Shown: piece by piece, positions 14,683-23,482 of the stretch
Layout of the letters: the number at the start of each line of letters is the position of its first letter
Numbering within the stretch: the first letter of the stretch is position 1
Assembly: GCA_964407285.1 (NCBI GenBank)
Contig: CAYOVG010000023.1
Coordinates: 1-35,723 of the forward strand
Reading direction: 5' to 3'
From: CAYOVG01 sp964407285
GTDB taxonomy: Bacteria; Desulfobacterota; Syntrophobacteria; Syntrophobacterales; Syntrophobacteraceae
DNA: 35,723 bases
The notes under the pieces: model-generated
Seen by the model: the letters and a program-made list of their open reading frames with translations, nothing else
The model's database searches: none
Told to the model about the DNA's origin: nothing
Position numbers and translations under genes: made by a program

Positions 14683-17004
14683 CTACCCCGCCACCGGAGC
14701 CAGTCCGCCCGGATACGTCTGTTGGAGTGCGTAATTCATCTTGGCCGTCGTTTGCTGCGCGATGGCCTCCGGGTCGCCCCCGGTGATGTTGTTCGTTATA
14801 TTGATCGTCTGATTCGTGCTGTTCGTGGTCAAGTTCGACGCGGACGAAACCTGCGCCGTTTGCACCTGCTCGGGCAGGGACGCCGTTTGCACCTGTTGCG
14901 CCGGGGAGTATTCCGCGAGCGCGGCATTGGCGTACTTCATCCTACGGTCCATGTGTGGGATGCCGGGCCGCTCGAATTTGTCGGAGAAGATTTTCGCGGC
15001 TTCCTCGGCGCTCTTGGCCTGCTTTAGTTGCTCAAGTCCGTACGCCTTGTTCTGCTCCAGTTCGACGAGCACGTACTCGAGTTGCATCTGGTAATCATCG
15101 ATCTCCTTACCCTTGGACTGCGCGTAGGCGGCCAGTCCCGCACGCCTGTCCTTCGTGGTCCACTGCGCGAGACCAAACCCGCTGCCACCCTTCTCCTTGA
15201 TCGCCGGGTTGAGCCCCCCGCTCTCATGGTACAGGTTGCCCATGATGCCGGCCGCCTGCTCCTTCGTGAACCCCTTGGACGTGTAGTACCGCATGCCCTG
15301 CCGCATGCGCTCGGAGGTTGTTCCCTCCGGAATCTTGGCGAGCCCTGCGGAACTGGAGGGTTTGGAGGAACCGGCGCTTCCGGAAAGCGATCCCTCGCTG
15401 CCCCGGGAACGCGATGCGACCGAGGAGCGCATTTTATCCGAGGACGCCGAAAGCCCCTCGGTTGCGTTCTCCCAGGTGGCCCCCTCCTCCTCGCGCCATT
15501 CGGACGCGCGTTTCGCCATGCCGTCAACCCACACCTCTATCTGCTCGGAGGCGTCGCCCTGCCCCCCGAATCCCGCTTTTTGTAGAGCCTTCTCAATAAG
15601 CCCCACGATCTTCCCGTAGATATACCCGATGGTCTCGGCGAATTTCTGCCACATCTCCAGGTATTTTTTGATCGCAACCATGGCCACGTCCACCGTAATG
15701 GACGCCAGGTCCTTGAACACCCGCCCGAGCATCTTGATGAAATCCACGATACCTGGAAACTTGTCGGCGAAGGCGTCGTACATCTCGGTAATCCACTCGA
15801 TGACGAGTTGCGGGGATTCGATCATCTTACCGAATTCCTCCGCGAACACCATCGCGAGACCCTTCACCCATTCGATCGCAGCCTCGATGAACGCGGCTAT
15901 TTCCGGGAAATTCTGTGCGAACGAACCATAGAGCCCCTTCACCCATTCAATCATCTCTCCAATGACCGAATTTCCCCCCTGCATGTAGGATATGAAATCG
16001 TTCAGCACCAACGATGCCGCCACCACCCCGGCCGCAACGAGCGCGTACGGAGCCAGGAGGGCGACAAGCGCGACGGACAGCGCCACAAGTCCGGCTTCCA
16101 CGACCGCGGCAACGGTCTGCGAATTCCAAAGCTGCGAGACGAATTCCCCGACGCCGGGGAAGAGTTCCTGGAACCGGTCCTTGACCGCCTTCAGGATGTT
16201 CCCAAACCCCTCGAACCCCTGGATTACGCCCTCGATGAACGTCTCCAGGCCAAGTTCAATAAGTTCACGGTTTTCTTTGAGAAAATCCCCGGTACGGTCG
16301 GTGAGCCGCTCCAGGGCGGGACCGGCCGCGCTGGACGCCACCTGTCCGATGTAGCTGAGCATGCGGCGCGTGCGCGCCAGGTTCGCCACGAACAATTGAG
16401 CGTTCTTGATGTTTTTTTCCCCCACGATAGTGGGGATAGACTCCGCCTCGCGCTTGAGGCGCGATATCTCGGAGCTTCCGGACTGCAGCAGGAGGATCGT
16501 GTCGTTGCTGAGTCCCAGTTTGGAGCCCCAGTTCAACTGCTCCATTCTGGACATGCCCTGGAACTTGTCGGCGACCTCCATCAGGATGTCGTCGGCTCCC
16601 CTAAGTTCCCCGGACGCCTTCCGGGTATTGATCCCGAGCATGAAGAGCGCCTGGTTGAACTCCCCCGGAACCGGGGATTCCATGGAGCGGGTGAGCCCCA
16701 TCAGGTCGTTTTGGACGGACTGGAAGCTGCCGCCGGTTTGCTCCGCCGCATACCCGAGAGCCTGAACGCTGTGCGAACTGAGCCCGGTGAGTTGCGAGAA
16801 CCGGCCGAGCTGCGCGGTTCCCTGGTTCATGCGCTCGGCCATATACAACACGGAGGAGGCAGCCCCGGTAATCGCCGCCCCTACCATGCCGGCCGTCTTG
16901 ATGACCGAGGAAAACCCCTCGCTCATCCGCTGGATCGTTTGGAACGATCCGGAACTTACGTCAACGCCGAGCACCGTAACCAGTTCGTCGATTACCGAAG
17001 ACAC
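14683..17004 (-). CDS. Tape measure protein with tail lysozyme domain
   Basis: 773 residues; GTG at 17004 with GGGGAGAG upstream, one base after the chaperone stop. The N-terminal half is helical with Gly/Ala-rich stretches; 299-338 is strongly hydrophobic, as in tape measures that enter the membrane. Residues about 562-700 form a phage tail lysozyme-like domain: FTKEQAAGIMGNLYHESGG (likely catalytic Glu594), GFGLAQW (609-615), and FSDKFERPG (673-681). The linker 520-560 is Ser-rich. The protein sets tail length (about 115 nm if near 0.15 nm per residue) and should cut peptidoglycan on DNA entry. Confidence 0.88.
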   Translation of the reverse strand: MSSVIDELVTVLGVDVSSGSFQTIQRMSEGFSSVIKTAGMVGAAITGAASSVLYMAERMNQGTAQLGRFSQLTGLSSHSVQALGYAAEQTGGSFQSVQNDLMGLTRSMESPVPGEFNQALFMLGINTRKASGELRGADDILMEVADKFQGMSRMEQLNWGSKLGLSNDTILLLQSGSSEISRLKREAESIPTIVGEKNIKNAQLFVANLARTRRMLSYIGQVASSAAGPALERLTDRTGDFLKENRELIELGLETFIEGVIQGFEGFGNILKAVKDRFQELFPGVGEFVSQLWNSQTVAAVVEAGLVALSVALVALLAPYALVAAGVVAASLVLNDFISYMQGGNSVIGEMIEWVKGLYGSFAQNFPEIAAFIEAAIEWVKGLAMVFAEEFGKMIESPQLVIEWITEMYDAFADKFPGIVDFIKMLGRVFKDLASITVDVAMVAIKKYLEMWQKFAETIGYIYGKIVGLIEKALQKAGFGGQGDASEQIEVWVDGMAKRASEWREEEGATWENATEGLSASSDKMRSSVASRSRGSEGSLSGSAGSSKPSSSAGLAKIPEGTTSERMRQGMRYYTSKGFTKEQAAGIMGNLYHESGGLNPAIKEKGGSGFGLAQWTTKDRRAGLAAYAQSKGKEIDDYQMQLEYVLVELEQNKAYGLEQLKQAKSAEEAAKIFSDKFERPGIPHMDRRMKYANAALAEYSPAQQVQTASLPEQVQTAQVSSASNLTTNSTNQTINITNNITGGDPEAIAQQTTAKMNYALQQTYPGGLAPVAG

Positions 17005-17005
17005 A

Positions 17006-17598
17006 TCACTCTCCCCGTCGCCGCGCCGCGGCTTCCCGTTCCAGCCAGTCCCTTAAGTTCAAGGACCGGTGCATGTCCATAAGATCCGCCATGGTCAGGG
17101 ACCCGTCGCACAGGTCCCGCCAGGAGCACATCCCGAACCAGACGGGACGCCCGAGCCAGTAGTCGGAACTCCATCCTTCAGGAATTGCGACGCCGCCGCC
17201 CTCATCCTCTCCGGGAGCACCCGGCTTAAGGCGCTCAAGTCCGGCAAAAAATCGCGGACGCACTCCCAGAGCGTCCAGAAGCATACTTGGTAGAGGTCCT
17301 GGCGGTGTTCGTCGAAATGCCGCTCAAAGCTAGCCACGTCACAGATGGGTTGCCCCGCGCAGGAGAGCTTCGCCACCTCGACGGCGCGAAGCAAAAGACC
17401 GTTGAGCGCTCCGGGGTCCACCCCGCGCAGCAGCAGCGAAAACATGGAGAACCCGCCCGCCTCCACGGACGCCCCCAGCCCGCCCATGATCGGAGCCAGG
17501 AGCACGGCCGATTCCGTGCAGAGTCCCATGCACGTCCTTGGGGGAGGCAAGAGGATTGAGTAGATTTTTCCGTTGATTTCCCTGTCACGTCTTTCCAT
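17006..17598 (-). CDS. Tail assembly chaperone fusion made by -1 frameshift (G-T type)
   Basis: A second frame (stop at 17006) overlaps the first chaperone frame in the -1 register. The slippery heptamer TTTTTTG at 17251-17245 is in the right phase (GAT TTT TTG), and the reading after slipping continues GCC GGA..., giving a 197-residue fusion: residues 1-118 of the short form plus 79 new residues. An ATG at 17284 could start the second frame alone but has no ribosome binding site. The fusion would bridge tape measure and tube subunits, as lambda gpGT does. Confidence 0.8.
17095..17598 (-). CDS. Tail assembly chaperone, short form (G type)
   Basis: 167 residues; ATG at 17598. Placed between tail tube and tape measure, the classical chaperone position. 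Sequence is helical, with Leu-rich stretches (SLLLRGVDPGALNGLLLRAVEVAK) and a Cys/Gly tail that is typical of readthrough past the slip site rather than a folded domain. It is the default product; a fraction of ribosomes make the longer fusion. Confidence 0.8.
   Translation of the reverse strand: MERRDREINGKIYSILLPPPRTCMGLCTESAVLLAPIMGGLGASVEAGGFSMFSLLLRGVDPGALNGLLLRAVEVAKLSCAGQPICDVASFERHFDEHRQDLYQVCFWTLWECVRDFLPDLSALSRVLPERMRAAASQFLKDGVPTTGSGVPSGSGCAPGGTCATGP
17221..17251 (-). promoter_or_regulatory. Programmed -1 frameshift site with hairpin
   Basis: Heptamer T-TTT-TTG (17251-17245) matches X-XXY-YYZ in the zero frame. Directly after it, 17244-17221 folds as CCGG, a bulged A, CTTGAG, loop CGC, CTTAAG, CCGG: ten pairs with one G-U. 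Such a stem would stall the ribosome and favour slipping. Confidence 0.8.
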
Positions 17599-17609
17599 CT
17601 TGCATCTCC

Positions 17610-18062
17610 CTACAGCAGGCTACCCACAACAGACCCCACGATGGATTCCACGCTGGTCGTGTCGAGGCTGATCTTCTGGCACTCGAATTTGAATTTGCGT
17701 GGGGACATCTTCTCCCCGCCGGTCGCGAACGAATCCAGGTCCCCGAAGGCGCACCCGGCCGCCGTGATCGTCTCCCTGACTCCGGTAAGCAGGGATATCG
17801 ATCCCAGGGAAGGCCTTATGGCCTGAGTATTCCTCAGCGCCAACAAGGTCCCAATCGCCGGAGATGTGGGCAGGAGACTGATCGTGATCGTGCCGCCCTG
17901 AGCCGTGGAAATATTCATTGCGGGTCCGTCGCCCCCCTTGGTGCGCTCGGCGGCGTTACCGTCAACTTTCACCTCCATCCAGTCACCCTCAGCAAAACCG
18001 GAGAGCGGCACCCCGAGCACCACCACGGTATGGATGTTTTGCAAATAAATCGTGCTTCGCAT
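17610..18062 (-). CDS. Tail tube protein (DUF3277-like)
   Basis: 150 residues; ATG at 18062. It lies after the sheath and before the chaperones. The strand-rich pattern (VVVLGVPLSGFAEGDWMEV, KGGDGPAMN, GGTITISLLPTSP, F.FECQKI) fits DUF3277-type tube subunits, which stack into the inner tail tube. Family call rests on order and general pattern. Confidence 0.7.
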   Translation of the reverse strand: MRSTIYLQNIHTVVVLGVPLSGFAEGDWMEVKVDGNAAERTKGGDGPAMNISTAQGGTITISLLPTSPAIGTLLALRNTQAIRPSLGSISLLTGVRETITAAGCAFGDLDSFATGGEKMSPRKFKFECQKISLDTTSVESIVGSVVGSLL

Positions 18063-18076
18063 ACCCTACACCCTCC

Positions 18077-19606
18077 TTACGTCACGACTTCAACGTTGAT
18101 CGCAATACTGTGAATGGCCCCGGAATCCTGCACCACCATCTGAATGGGGGGTCCGATGCGCCCGACCCGGTCCGCCGCCGTGCTCTGTTCAATCGGCGTC
18201 GGCGTCACCACCACCGCCGGGTCGATCCGGATGCCGGATTTTTGCGTGTCGTCGGATACCTCGCGGTCGGCGAACGTGCCGTTGAAGGCGTACTGTTCCC
18301 CCGTGTCCCTACAGGCGTCCACCAGGAGCAATTGACCGGCGCGGGTGTACGGAATTTTCTTGTTGCGAAGGAACACGTTGTATACGTTGACTCCCAGGTC
18401 CTCGACGAAGTTGTCGAGGTTGATGACCGTATCCATCCACCACCCGGAAGACGGAACGGAGCCCTCGCGGTATGTGAAGATGTCGCCGCCCATGTCGGTA
18501 TAGACGTTGTAGCCTTTTTCCCGGAGAGTCTCGTATTCCGTCTCGGTAACCGTTGCGGTCGTGATCCCCGGAAGGCTCTTGAACTTGGCGGTCACCACGC
18601 TGGCTCCGGCGCGGTAGTTGACGTGGAGCATGTAGGCCAGAATCGACACGTCCGGGTACTGCTGCGCGTTGTCGTGCCAGATGGGCACCACCCGCTTGTT
18701 CGCGGTCCCGTCGAGCAAGCTGCCCAGGTCGGACGTGTACGAGGAATCCGGCGCGGAGGCGTCGTTGCTCACGAGCGGCATGATGGCCAACGCCTGTGCG
18801 AGCGCCCATGTCGCCGCGACGGTCTGGATCGCCGGATCGCGCAGTCCCGCCTCCAGGCACCACCCGTAGACGAAAAACCCGTTGACGTTGGCGGCGTTCT
18901 GGATGTTCTGGAGTTCCCCGGCAATATCGGTAGGGGTGTAGCCCGCGAGCGCCTTGCCGCCGGCCGCCGCCGTCATTTTGAGCGCGGTTCCGGCGAACGT
19001 CCCCGTTCCCGTGGTGATCGGGTAGGAAATCGATACCCCGTCTCCCGTGGCGGTCGTCTGAATTACGACCTTCTGCGCCCCTCCCGGATAGGTCACGACG
19101 GAGCACGTTGCCGGGACGCTCCCGGCGGTGAGTTTCCCCTGGATTCTCGTGGCGATCTTGGTGAGCGTGTCGTCCGCGGAAAAATTCATGGCGTCCAGGT
19201 TGTACGCCGTGCTGCTCCCGCTGCTCGTAATGGTCAGCTTGAGGTTTCCGGCGGTAATGGCACGGATCGCGGTGATGTCCGCCGCCGAGTAGGTTGCCGC
19301 GACAAGCTGGGCTTTCTGCGCGGTGAGGAACGCCTCCCCCACGGCCATGCGCTGAGCCCGAGGGCTCTGACTGAAGAAGGCGGCCCCCGCGCGGTAGGGC
19401 TCCGAGTCCGTCCCGTAGTCGGTGATAATCCCGTCCAGGTCGGAGTAAATCCGAATCCGGTTCGAGTCGGGAAGCAGTCCCAGGCTTTCGCACGCCACGC
19501 AGAGGATGGACAGGTCCCTGCGCGTCGCCGTCTGCGGGTTGCTCACCGTAATTTGGACGTCCAGGCTCCGGGGCAACGAGGTGTCCGCCGTTACGTAGTC
19601 GGCCAT
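18077..19606 (-). CDS. Tail sheath protein (DUF3383)
   Basis: 509 residues; ATG at 19606, overlapping the neck gene by 16 bases. It has the DUF3383 order: N-terminal SLDVQITVSNPQ, RIYSDLDGIITDYGTDSEPYRAGAAFFSQSP (about residues 51-82), a variable middle with Ala/Thr/Gly-rich strands, and C-terminal TVINLDNFVEDLGVNVYN, IRIDPAVVV. It forms the contractile sheath, which places this phage among myoviruses. Confidence 0.88.
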   Translation of the reverse strand: MADYVTADTSLPRSLDVQITVSNPQTATRRDLSILCVACESLGLLPDSNRIRIYSDLDGIITDYGTDSEPYRAGAAFFSQSPRAQRMAVGEAFLTAQKAQLVAATYSAADITAIRAITAGNLKLTITSSGSSTAYNLDAMNFSADDTLTKIATRIQGKLTAGSVPATCSVVTYPGGAQKVVIQTTATGDGVSISYPITTGTGTFAGTALKMTAAAGGKALAGYTPTDIAGELQNIQNAANVNGFFVYGWCLEAGLRDPAIQTVAATWALAQALAIMPLVSNDASAPDSSYTSDLGSLLDGTANKRVVPIWHDNAQQYPDVSILAYMLHVNYRAGASVVTAKFKSLPGITTATVTETEYETLREKGYNVYTDMGGDIFTYREGSVPSSGWWMDTVINLDNFVEDLGVNVYNVFLRNKKIPYTRAGQLLLVDACRDTGEQYAFNGTFADREVSDDTQKSGIRIDPAVVVTPTPIEQSTAADRVGRIGPPIQMVVQDSGAIHSIAINVEVVT

Positions 19607-20181
19607 ACGATCTCTCCTGTATCGAGAACGGTGAAGGTGATCCCCTCGTCGTCCTCGCGTGTAACGGTGATGGGTTGTCTTTTAATGTCGTAGATTTTCG
19701 TATCCAACAGCGGCGAATCCGCCACGTTGGCGTAAACATGAAATGTCGCCCTGGCTCGCGGCTCCACGTCCGCGCGAAACATCCCCGAGATGTCCAGGAC
19801 GGCGCACGCCCCCGACATTCCGCAGATGCCCCACAAATCCCAATACCTTTCTTCCAGGCGCAGCGCGTTGGCGAACCGCACGGCCGCCTGGATCGCGGAG
19901 TCATTCGAGCCGCTACGGAAAAACTCCGCCTGACACTCGATATGGAGCGTTCCCCACGGGATTTGCTCAAACACGTGCCCCTCCCCGTCCGGCTCCTCCA
20001 GGAGCACGGTCTCGGTGACCGGGTTCTGGAGCCCCTGCCCTGCGGCGAGATAGAGCGTGGCATACGGTCCTTTCGGCTGCGCCTGGATGCCCGCCTTGCG
20101 CCACCAGACGCGCCCGGTAGCCCGGTTCAACACGGTCCCGATCATGGAGTAGAGTTCGTCAAACGACGTCCGGCGCGACAT
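19591..20181 (-). CDS. Neck terminator/tail completion protein
   Basis: 196 residues; ATG at 20181 after GGGGGAG, overlapping the previous gene by 23 bases. MSRRTSFDELYSMIGTVLN, VWWRKAGIQAQPKGPYATLYL and the acidic middle fit the phage neck terminator group (LIC_12616/gp12-like), which cap the tail before head joining. Located between head-tail connectors and sheath, as expected. Confidence 0.7.
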   Translation of the reverse strand: MSRRTSFDELYSMIGTVLNRATGRVWWRKAGIQAQPKGPYATLYLAAGQGLQNPVTETVLLEEPDGEGHVFEQIPWGTLHIECQAEFFRSGSNDSAIQAAVRFANALRLEERYWDLWGICGMSGACAVLDISGMFRADVEPRARATFHVYANVADSPLLDTKIYDIKRQPITVTREDDEGITFTVLDTGEIVWPTT

Positions 20182-20551
20182 GTCGCTCCCCCAGGTACAC
20201 GTAAAAACCGGTCTGGCGCGTCCAGTCGGACACCCGGACAACGCGGTACGTCACCCCCCCGTCAAGGACAAAGCTCTGCATGCGCTCCTCGCCGGCGGCG
20301 TACATGTCGTCAATGTGAAGCGTCTCTCGGGTGTAGATCCCCACGGAGCCCGCCGCGACGTTCCCGCCGAAAATGAACTCCAGTTGCTTCTGGTTCGACG
20401 GGTCCAGAGCCGCCATAACCGTCCGGGAAACCGGGTCTCCCGGAGCGTCCTGCCCGTTCGCCGCCGAGTAGGCGACGTCGCGTACGGCGATGGGCACGAG
20501 AAAAAACCCGAGAGCCAGGTTGAAGCAGTGCGTCAGCGGCAACAGGCTCAT
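20159..20551 (-). CDS. Head-tail connector protein, unassigned
   Basis: 130 residues; the ATG at 20551 overlaps the previous stop (ATGA), with GGGAGA upstream. It has a hydrophobic N-terminus (FNLALGFFLVPIAV) and a strand-rich C-terminus (YRVVRVSDWTRQTGFYVYLGE). By order it should be a head closure or stopper protein. Confidence 0.6.
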   Translation of the reverse strand: MSLLPLTHCFNLALGFFLVPIAVRDVAYSAANGQDAPGDPVSRTVMAALDPSNQKQLEFIFGGNVAAGSVGIYTRETLHIDDMYAAGEERMQSFVLDGGVTYRVVRVSDWTRQTGFYVYLGERHVAPDVV

Positions 20552-21114
20552 TTCGACTTCTCCCGCACCACGTAGGTGACGCTCCCAACCATGTGCCCCG
20601 TATCGATAAGCGGCTTGTCGGACCCGCGAAAGGTCCGCTTCGCCCCGGCGTAACTCATTCCGGGAGGGATTTCCCTGTCCCACGACTCCGCCAGTTGCTC
20701 GCGCAGCCCCTTGCCCATCGGGTTCTCCGAGTTCGGCTCCCACACTCCATTGACGATGGCCGCCTGGATTTCCGCCTGCCCGATCTGGCCGGCGGCCTCC
20801 TGGAGTCTCCGGAGCGCCTCCGCGTCCTGTGCGCTTGCCCCCGGCTTTCCGGCGAGCTTCGCCATTTCCTGGAGCACGGGCTTGACCTTCGGCGTTATTG
20901 TCTCCTTCCCGAGCGCCATGAAATCCCGCTCGGGAACGCCGACGCCGTAGACGTGGGACGCGGCAACCTCCACAACGCTCGTGCCGTCCGGGTACGCCTG
21001 CGCCCCGCCCTCGGGAAACCCGACGGCGACCTCGCGGCTCGCCAGGTCCCGAAGTTTCTTGGCGTACTGGTTGAGCGCATCCGGATTTCGTCGCTTCACC
21101 CTGGAGCCGATCAT
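20548..21114 (-). CDS. Virion morphogenesis protein (Mu gpG/HK97 gp10-like)
   Basis: 188 residues. ATG at 21114 overlaps the previous TGA (ATGA) and follows GGGAGG. Features match this family: REVAVGFPEGG, a VAASHVYGVGVPERDFM segment, a long helical middle, and PLIDTGHMVGSVTYVV near the end. It works in head-tail joining. Confidence 0.7.
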   Translation of the reverse strand: MIGSRVKRRNPDALNQYAKKLRDLASREVAVGFPEGGAQAYPDGTSVVEVAASHVYGVGVPERDFMALGKETITPKVKPVLQEMAKLAGKPGASAQDAEALRRLQEAAGQIGQAEIQAAIVNGVWEPNSENPMGKGLREQLAESWDREIPPGMSYAGAKRTFRGSDKPLIDTGHMVGSVTYVVREKSK

Positions 21115-21500
21115 ACCGAAAGGCCTCCCGCCGGAATCACCACGCCGCGCAACCGCAGGAACTGCTGCCCGAAAACAGTGCGGTTGTACCAGTCCGCCGA
21201 CGATTTCCCGGTCCACGGAGGGGCGCTGAAACTCACGCTCACCCCCGCCCCGGACGTTCCGGATATCGGACCGGCCGCCGCCTGGATCGCTGAGTTGATC
21301 GAGCTTCCGGTCTGCTGGGTCATCGCCAGGTTGTGGGCGGCGTCGAGCGACACGGCCCTGCCGTAGAAATCGCCCCAGGCGGCCGCGTTCAGGAGCAACG
21401 CCGACTCGTCGAGGTGCTCCTGAACGATACCCTCGGCCACCTCCAGGAAAACCGGGTAGACCGTGACGAATTCCTCGTATGTCGGGACCGCGCTCGCCAT
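21111..21500 (-). CDS. Head-tail adaptor (DUF4054)
   Basis: 129 residues; ATG at 21500. PTYEEFVTVYPVF, ALLLNAAAWGDFYGRAVSLDAAHNLAM and the C-terminal WYNRTVFGQQFLRL match DUF4054, the connector protein after the capsid gene in this phage group. Confidence 0.82.
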   Translation of the reverse strand: MASAVPTYEEFVTVYPVFLEVAEGIVQEHLDESALLLNAAAWGDFYGRAVSLDAAHNLAMTQQTGSSINSAIQAAAGPISGTSGAGVSVSFSAPPWTGKSSADWYNRTVFGQQFLRLRGVVIPAGGLSV

Positions 21501-21509
21501 ATCCGCACC

Positions 21510-21863
21510 CTATTTCGATACCAGGTCGATGCCAACACTTCCAAGCGATCTCTTGCGCTTGACGCCGGCCGCCGTTTCCCCCTGGACGTGGTCCTCGCCG
21601 CGCAGATGCTCGGGCACCTCGGGGTCGCTCGTGGTCTGCGTGTATACGGGCACCTCACCGGCGCTTCGCACCTCGCTCAATCCGCCAATGGAGATGAGGT
21701 GCTTCACCTGGTCGGTGCTCTTGTACCCCTCCCACAGGTCGGAGGGGATCTCCCCGACGTAGCCCGGCTGGATGGTGAGCGGAGCCTGGATTCCCTCGGG
21801 GGTTACCCGTGGGGCGATCCAGGGCCGGGACATGTGATTCGCGATATGGATGATGCTTGCCAT
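21510..21863 (-). CDS. Small structural protein after the capsid gene
   Basis: 117 residues; ATG at 21863. Its N-terminus (IIHIANHMSRPWIAPRVTPEG) is conserved-looking, the C-terminal third is charged and probably flexible. No family recognised. Position between capsid and DUF4054 suggests a head or connector part. Confidence 0.6.
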   Translation of the reverse strand: MASIIHIANHMSRPWIAPRVTPEGIQAPLTIQPGYVGEIPSDLWEGYKSTDQVKHLISIGGLSEVRSAGEVPVYTQTTSDPEVPEHLRGEDHVQGETAAGVKRKRSLGSVGIDLVSK

Positions 21864-21883
21864 TAAATATCTCCCATTACGAT

Positions 21884-22849
21884 TTACAGTCCGTCGGCGT
21901 ACGCCATGGACTGGGGGAAGGGCATGTTGAAGGAACCGAAGACGTACTCCGCGAAAATCTCCACGGAAAGCGGTCCGGGCACGGGCTGCGCGAGTTGATA
22001 GACCATCGGGAAGGGCATGAGCATGTTGTCCGGCTCACCCTCCATGACGATGGCCCGGTCCACGCCGCCGGAGCCCGCCCCCTCCAGGTAGCGCAGGGGC
22101 CGGATGTTGAGCGGCTGTCCGCGCTCGGCGGTGTAGATGTTGTTTTCCCGAAGATACTTCAGTGCCGACACGGCCACTCCCGTCCCGCCCTCACCGACCA
22201 CGTAGCCCTGCTGGAGCATCGCGTATTTTGCCGGGGGGAGGAACACGGTGTTGGGAAGATGAACCGTCTTGGTGCCGGTCCAGACCGTGGTGATCCAGTC
22301 GTTGACCGCGCCCACCCATACGGACGGATCGGCCCCGGTCCACGCCGTCACCGGAGTAATGATCGGAACCGTCGAGTAATCGAGAAACGACAGAAACCCG
22401 CTCCCCACGTCTCCGAAGAAAAACGCCCGCTCGACGTGGTAGTCGGCGGCCTTGCGCATGACCTCGCCCAGGTCCTTGGCGAGAGCGCTCTGCCCACCGC
22501 CGAACCCGAGCGCGTACCGTCTCGCCTCGCCGTTGGTCACGATGGACCCCACGGCGGCGTCCAGGATGGGCACCGTCACCTGACCGATAACCTGCCCCAC
22601 GCGGGGGATGTTGTTCGGGTTGCCGCGGACGAAGTTGCCGACGCCCTTGATGTCGTGCACGCGGTAAATATAGTTCGCCGCGCCCGGATTAATGTCCGTG
22701 ATGACCGATTCCGGGGGAATCACGTCGCGCCACAGAATCGCCGGGTACTTCTTCTCGATGAACGCCGCCCGCACCTGGTCGAAAATTCCGGTTACGAGAG
22801 CGGTTGCGGTAATGCCGGGATCGCCCCCGGCGCTGAAAGCATAAGCCAT
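21884..22849 (-). CDS. Major capsid protein (DUF2184)
   Basis: 321 residues; ATG at 22849. Elements match the DUF2184 HK97-fold capsid family: IPPESVITDINPGAANYIYRV, NFVRGNPNNIPRVG, a long spine helix with ALAKDLGEVMRKAADYHVERAFFFGD, and the C-terminal P-domain EGEPDNMLMPFPMVYQLAQPV. It builds the icosahedral head, and follows decoration and protease/scaffold genes in the usual order. Confidence 0.85.
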   Translation of the reverse strand: MAYAFSAGGDPGITATALVTGIFDQVRAAFIEKKYPAILWRDVIPPESVITDINPGAANYIYRVHDIKGVGNFVRGNPNNIPRVGQVIGQVTVPILDAAVGSIVTNGEARRYALGFGGGQSALAKDLGEVMRKAADYHVERAFFFGDVGSGFLSFLDYSTVPIITPVTAWTGADPSVWVGAVNDWITTVWTGTKTVHLPNTVFLPPAKYAMLQQGYVVGEGGTGVAVSALKYLRENNIYTAERGQPLNIRPLRYLEGAGSGGVDRAIVMEGEPDNMLMPFPMVYQLAQPVPGPLSVEIFAEYVFGSFNMPFPQSMAYADGL

Positions 22850-22873
22850 TTCAATCCTCCGTTATCGTCCCGC

Positions 22874-23467
22874 TTACACGGGGAATTCAACGATGCACAC
22901 CCCGCCGGCCGCGCCGGAGGTCACAATGGACGCCGTGGTGATCGCAACCGATGTTCCCGCCGCGCCTCCCGCGAGCGCCGCCGGTGCGAAGTCTCCGGGA
23001 ACGTAGGCAACGCCGTTCGTGGTCCCACCGACGATCACCCAATTAAGTGTCGAGGAGCCCGCGGTGAACGCCTCCTTGCACTTGATATACACTCGCCCGC
23101 CGCCGCGCTTCGGCCGAACGACGGACGCCATGCGTCCCCGGGCCCAGCCGGGGTTGCCGTTCTCGTCGGACTGCATTGTCTCGTCGAACACGACGATTCC
23201 GGCGAAACTGGCGAGCGTTTCCGCTCCCGCTCCGGCGGGGAGATAGACCGCGTCCTTGGGAGCCTGAAGGCTCTCGGTATCCGTTACCGCCGCCCTGCGC
23301 ACGCCCATGCCCGCGCCGACGCCCTCGGTCTCGCCCACGTAGAGCGAGTCAACGAGATTGTCGTCCGACGAAAAGGCGAGCATTCCGGGAACGCCCACCC
23401 CCGGCTGATCCGTGTAAACCGTTTGTGCGGCCCCGTTCGCCGCGCCGTAGTAACCCGTGTAGGCCAT
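22874..23467 (-). CDS. Capsid decoration/structural protein
   Basis: 197 residues; ATG at 23467. Gly/Ala-rich with small strand elements (VVRPKRGGGRVYIKC, GVCIVEF). It sits directly before the capsid gene, where this phage group encodes a cement or decoration protein. No closer family assigned. Confidence 0.65.
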   Translation of the reverse strand: MAYTGYYGAANGAAQTVYTDQPGVGVPGMLAFSSDDNLVDSLYVGETEGVGAGMGVRRAAVTDTESLQAPKDAVYLPAGAGAETLASFAGIVVFDETMQSDENGNPGWARGRMASVVRPKRGGGRVYIKCKEAFTAGSSTLNWVIVGGTTNGVAYVPGDFAPAALAGGAAGTSVAITTASIVTSGAAGGVCIVEFPV

Positions 23468-23482
23468 GTCGTTTCTCCTCGT

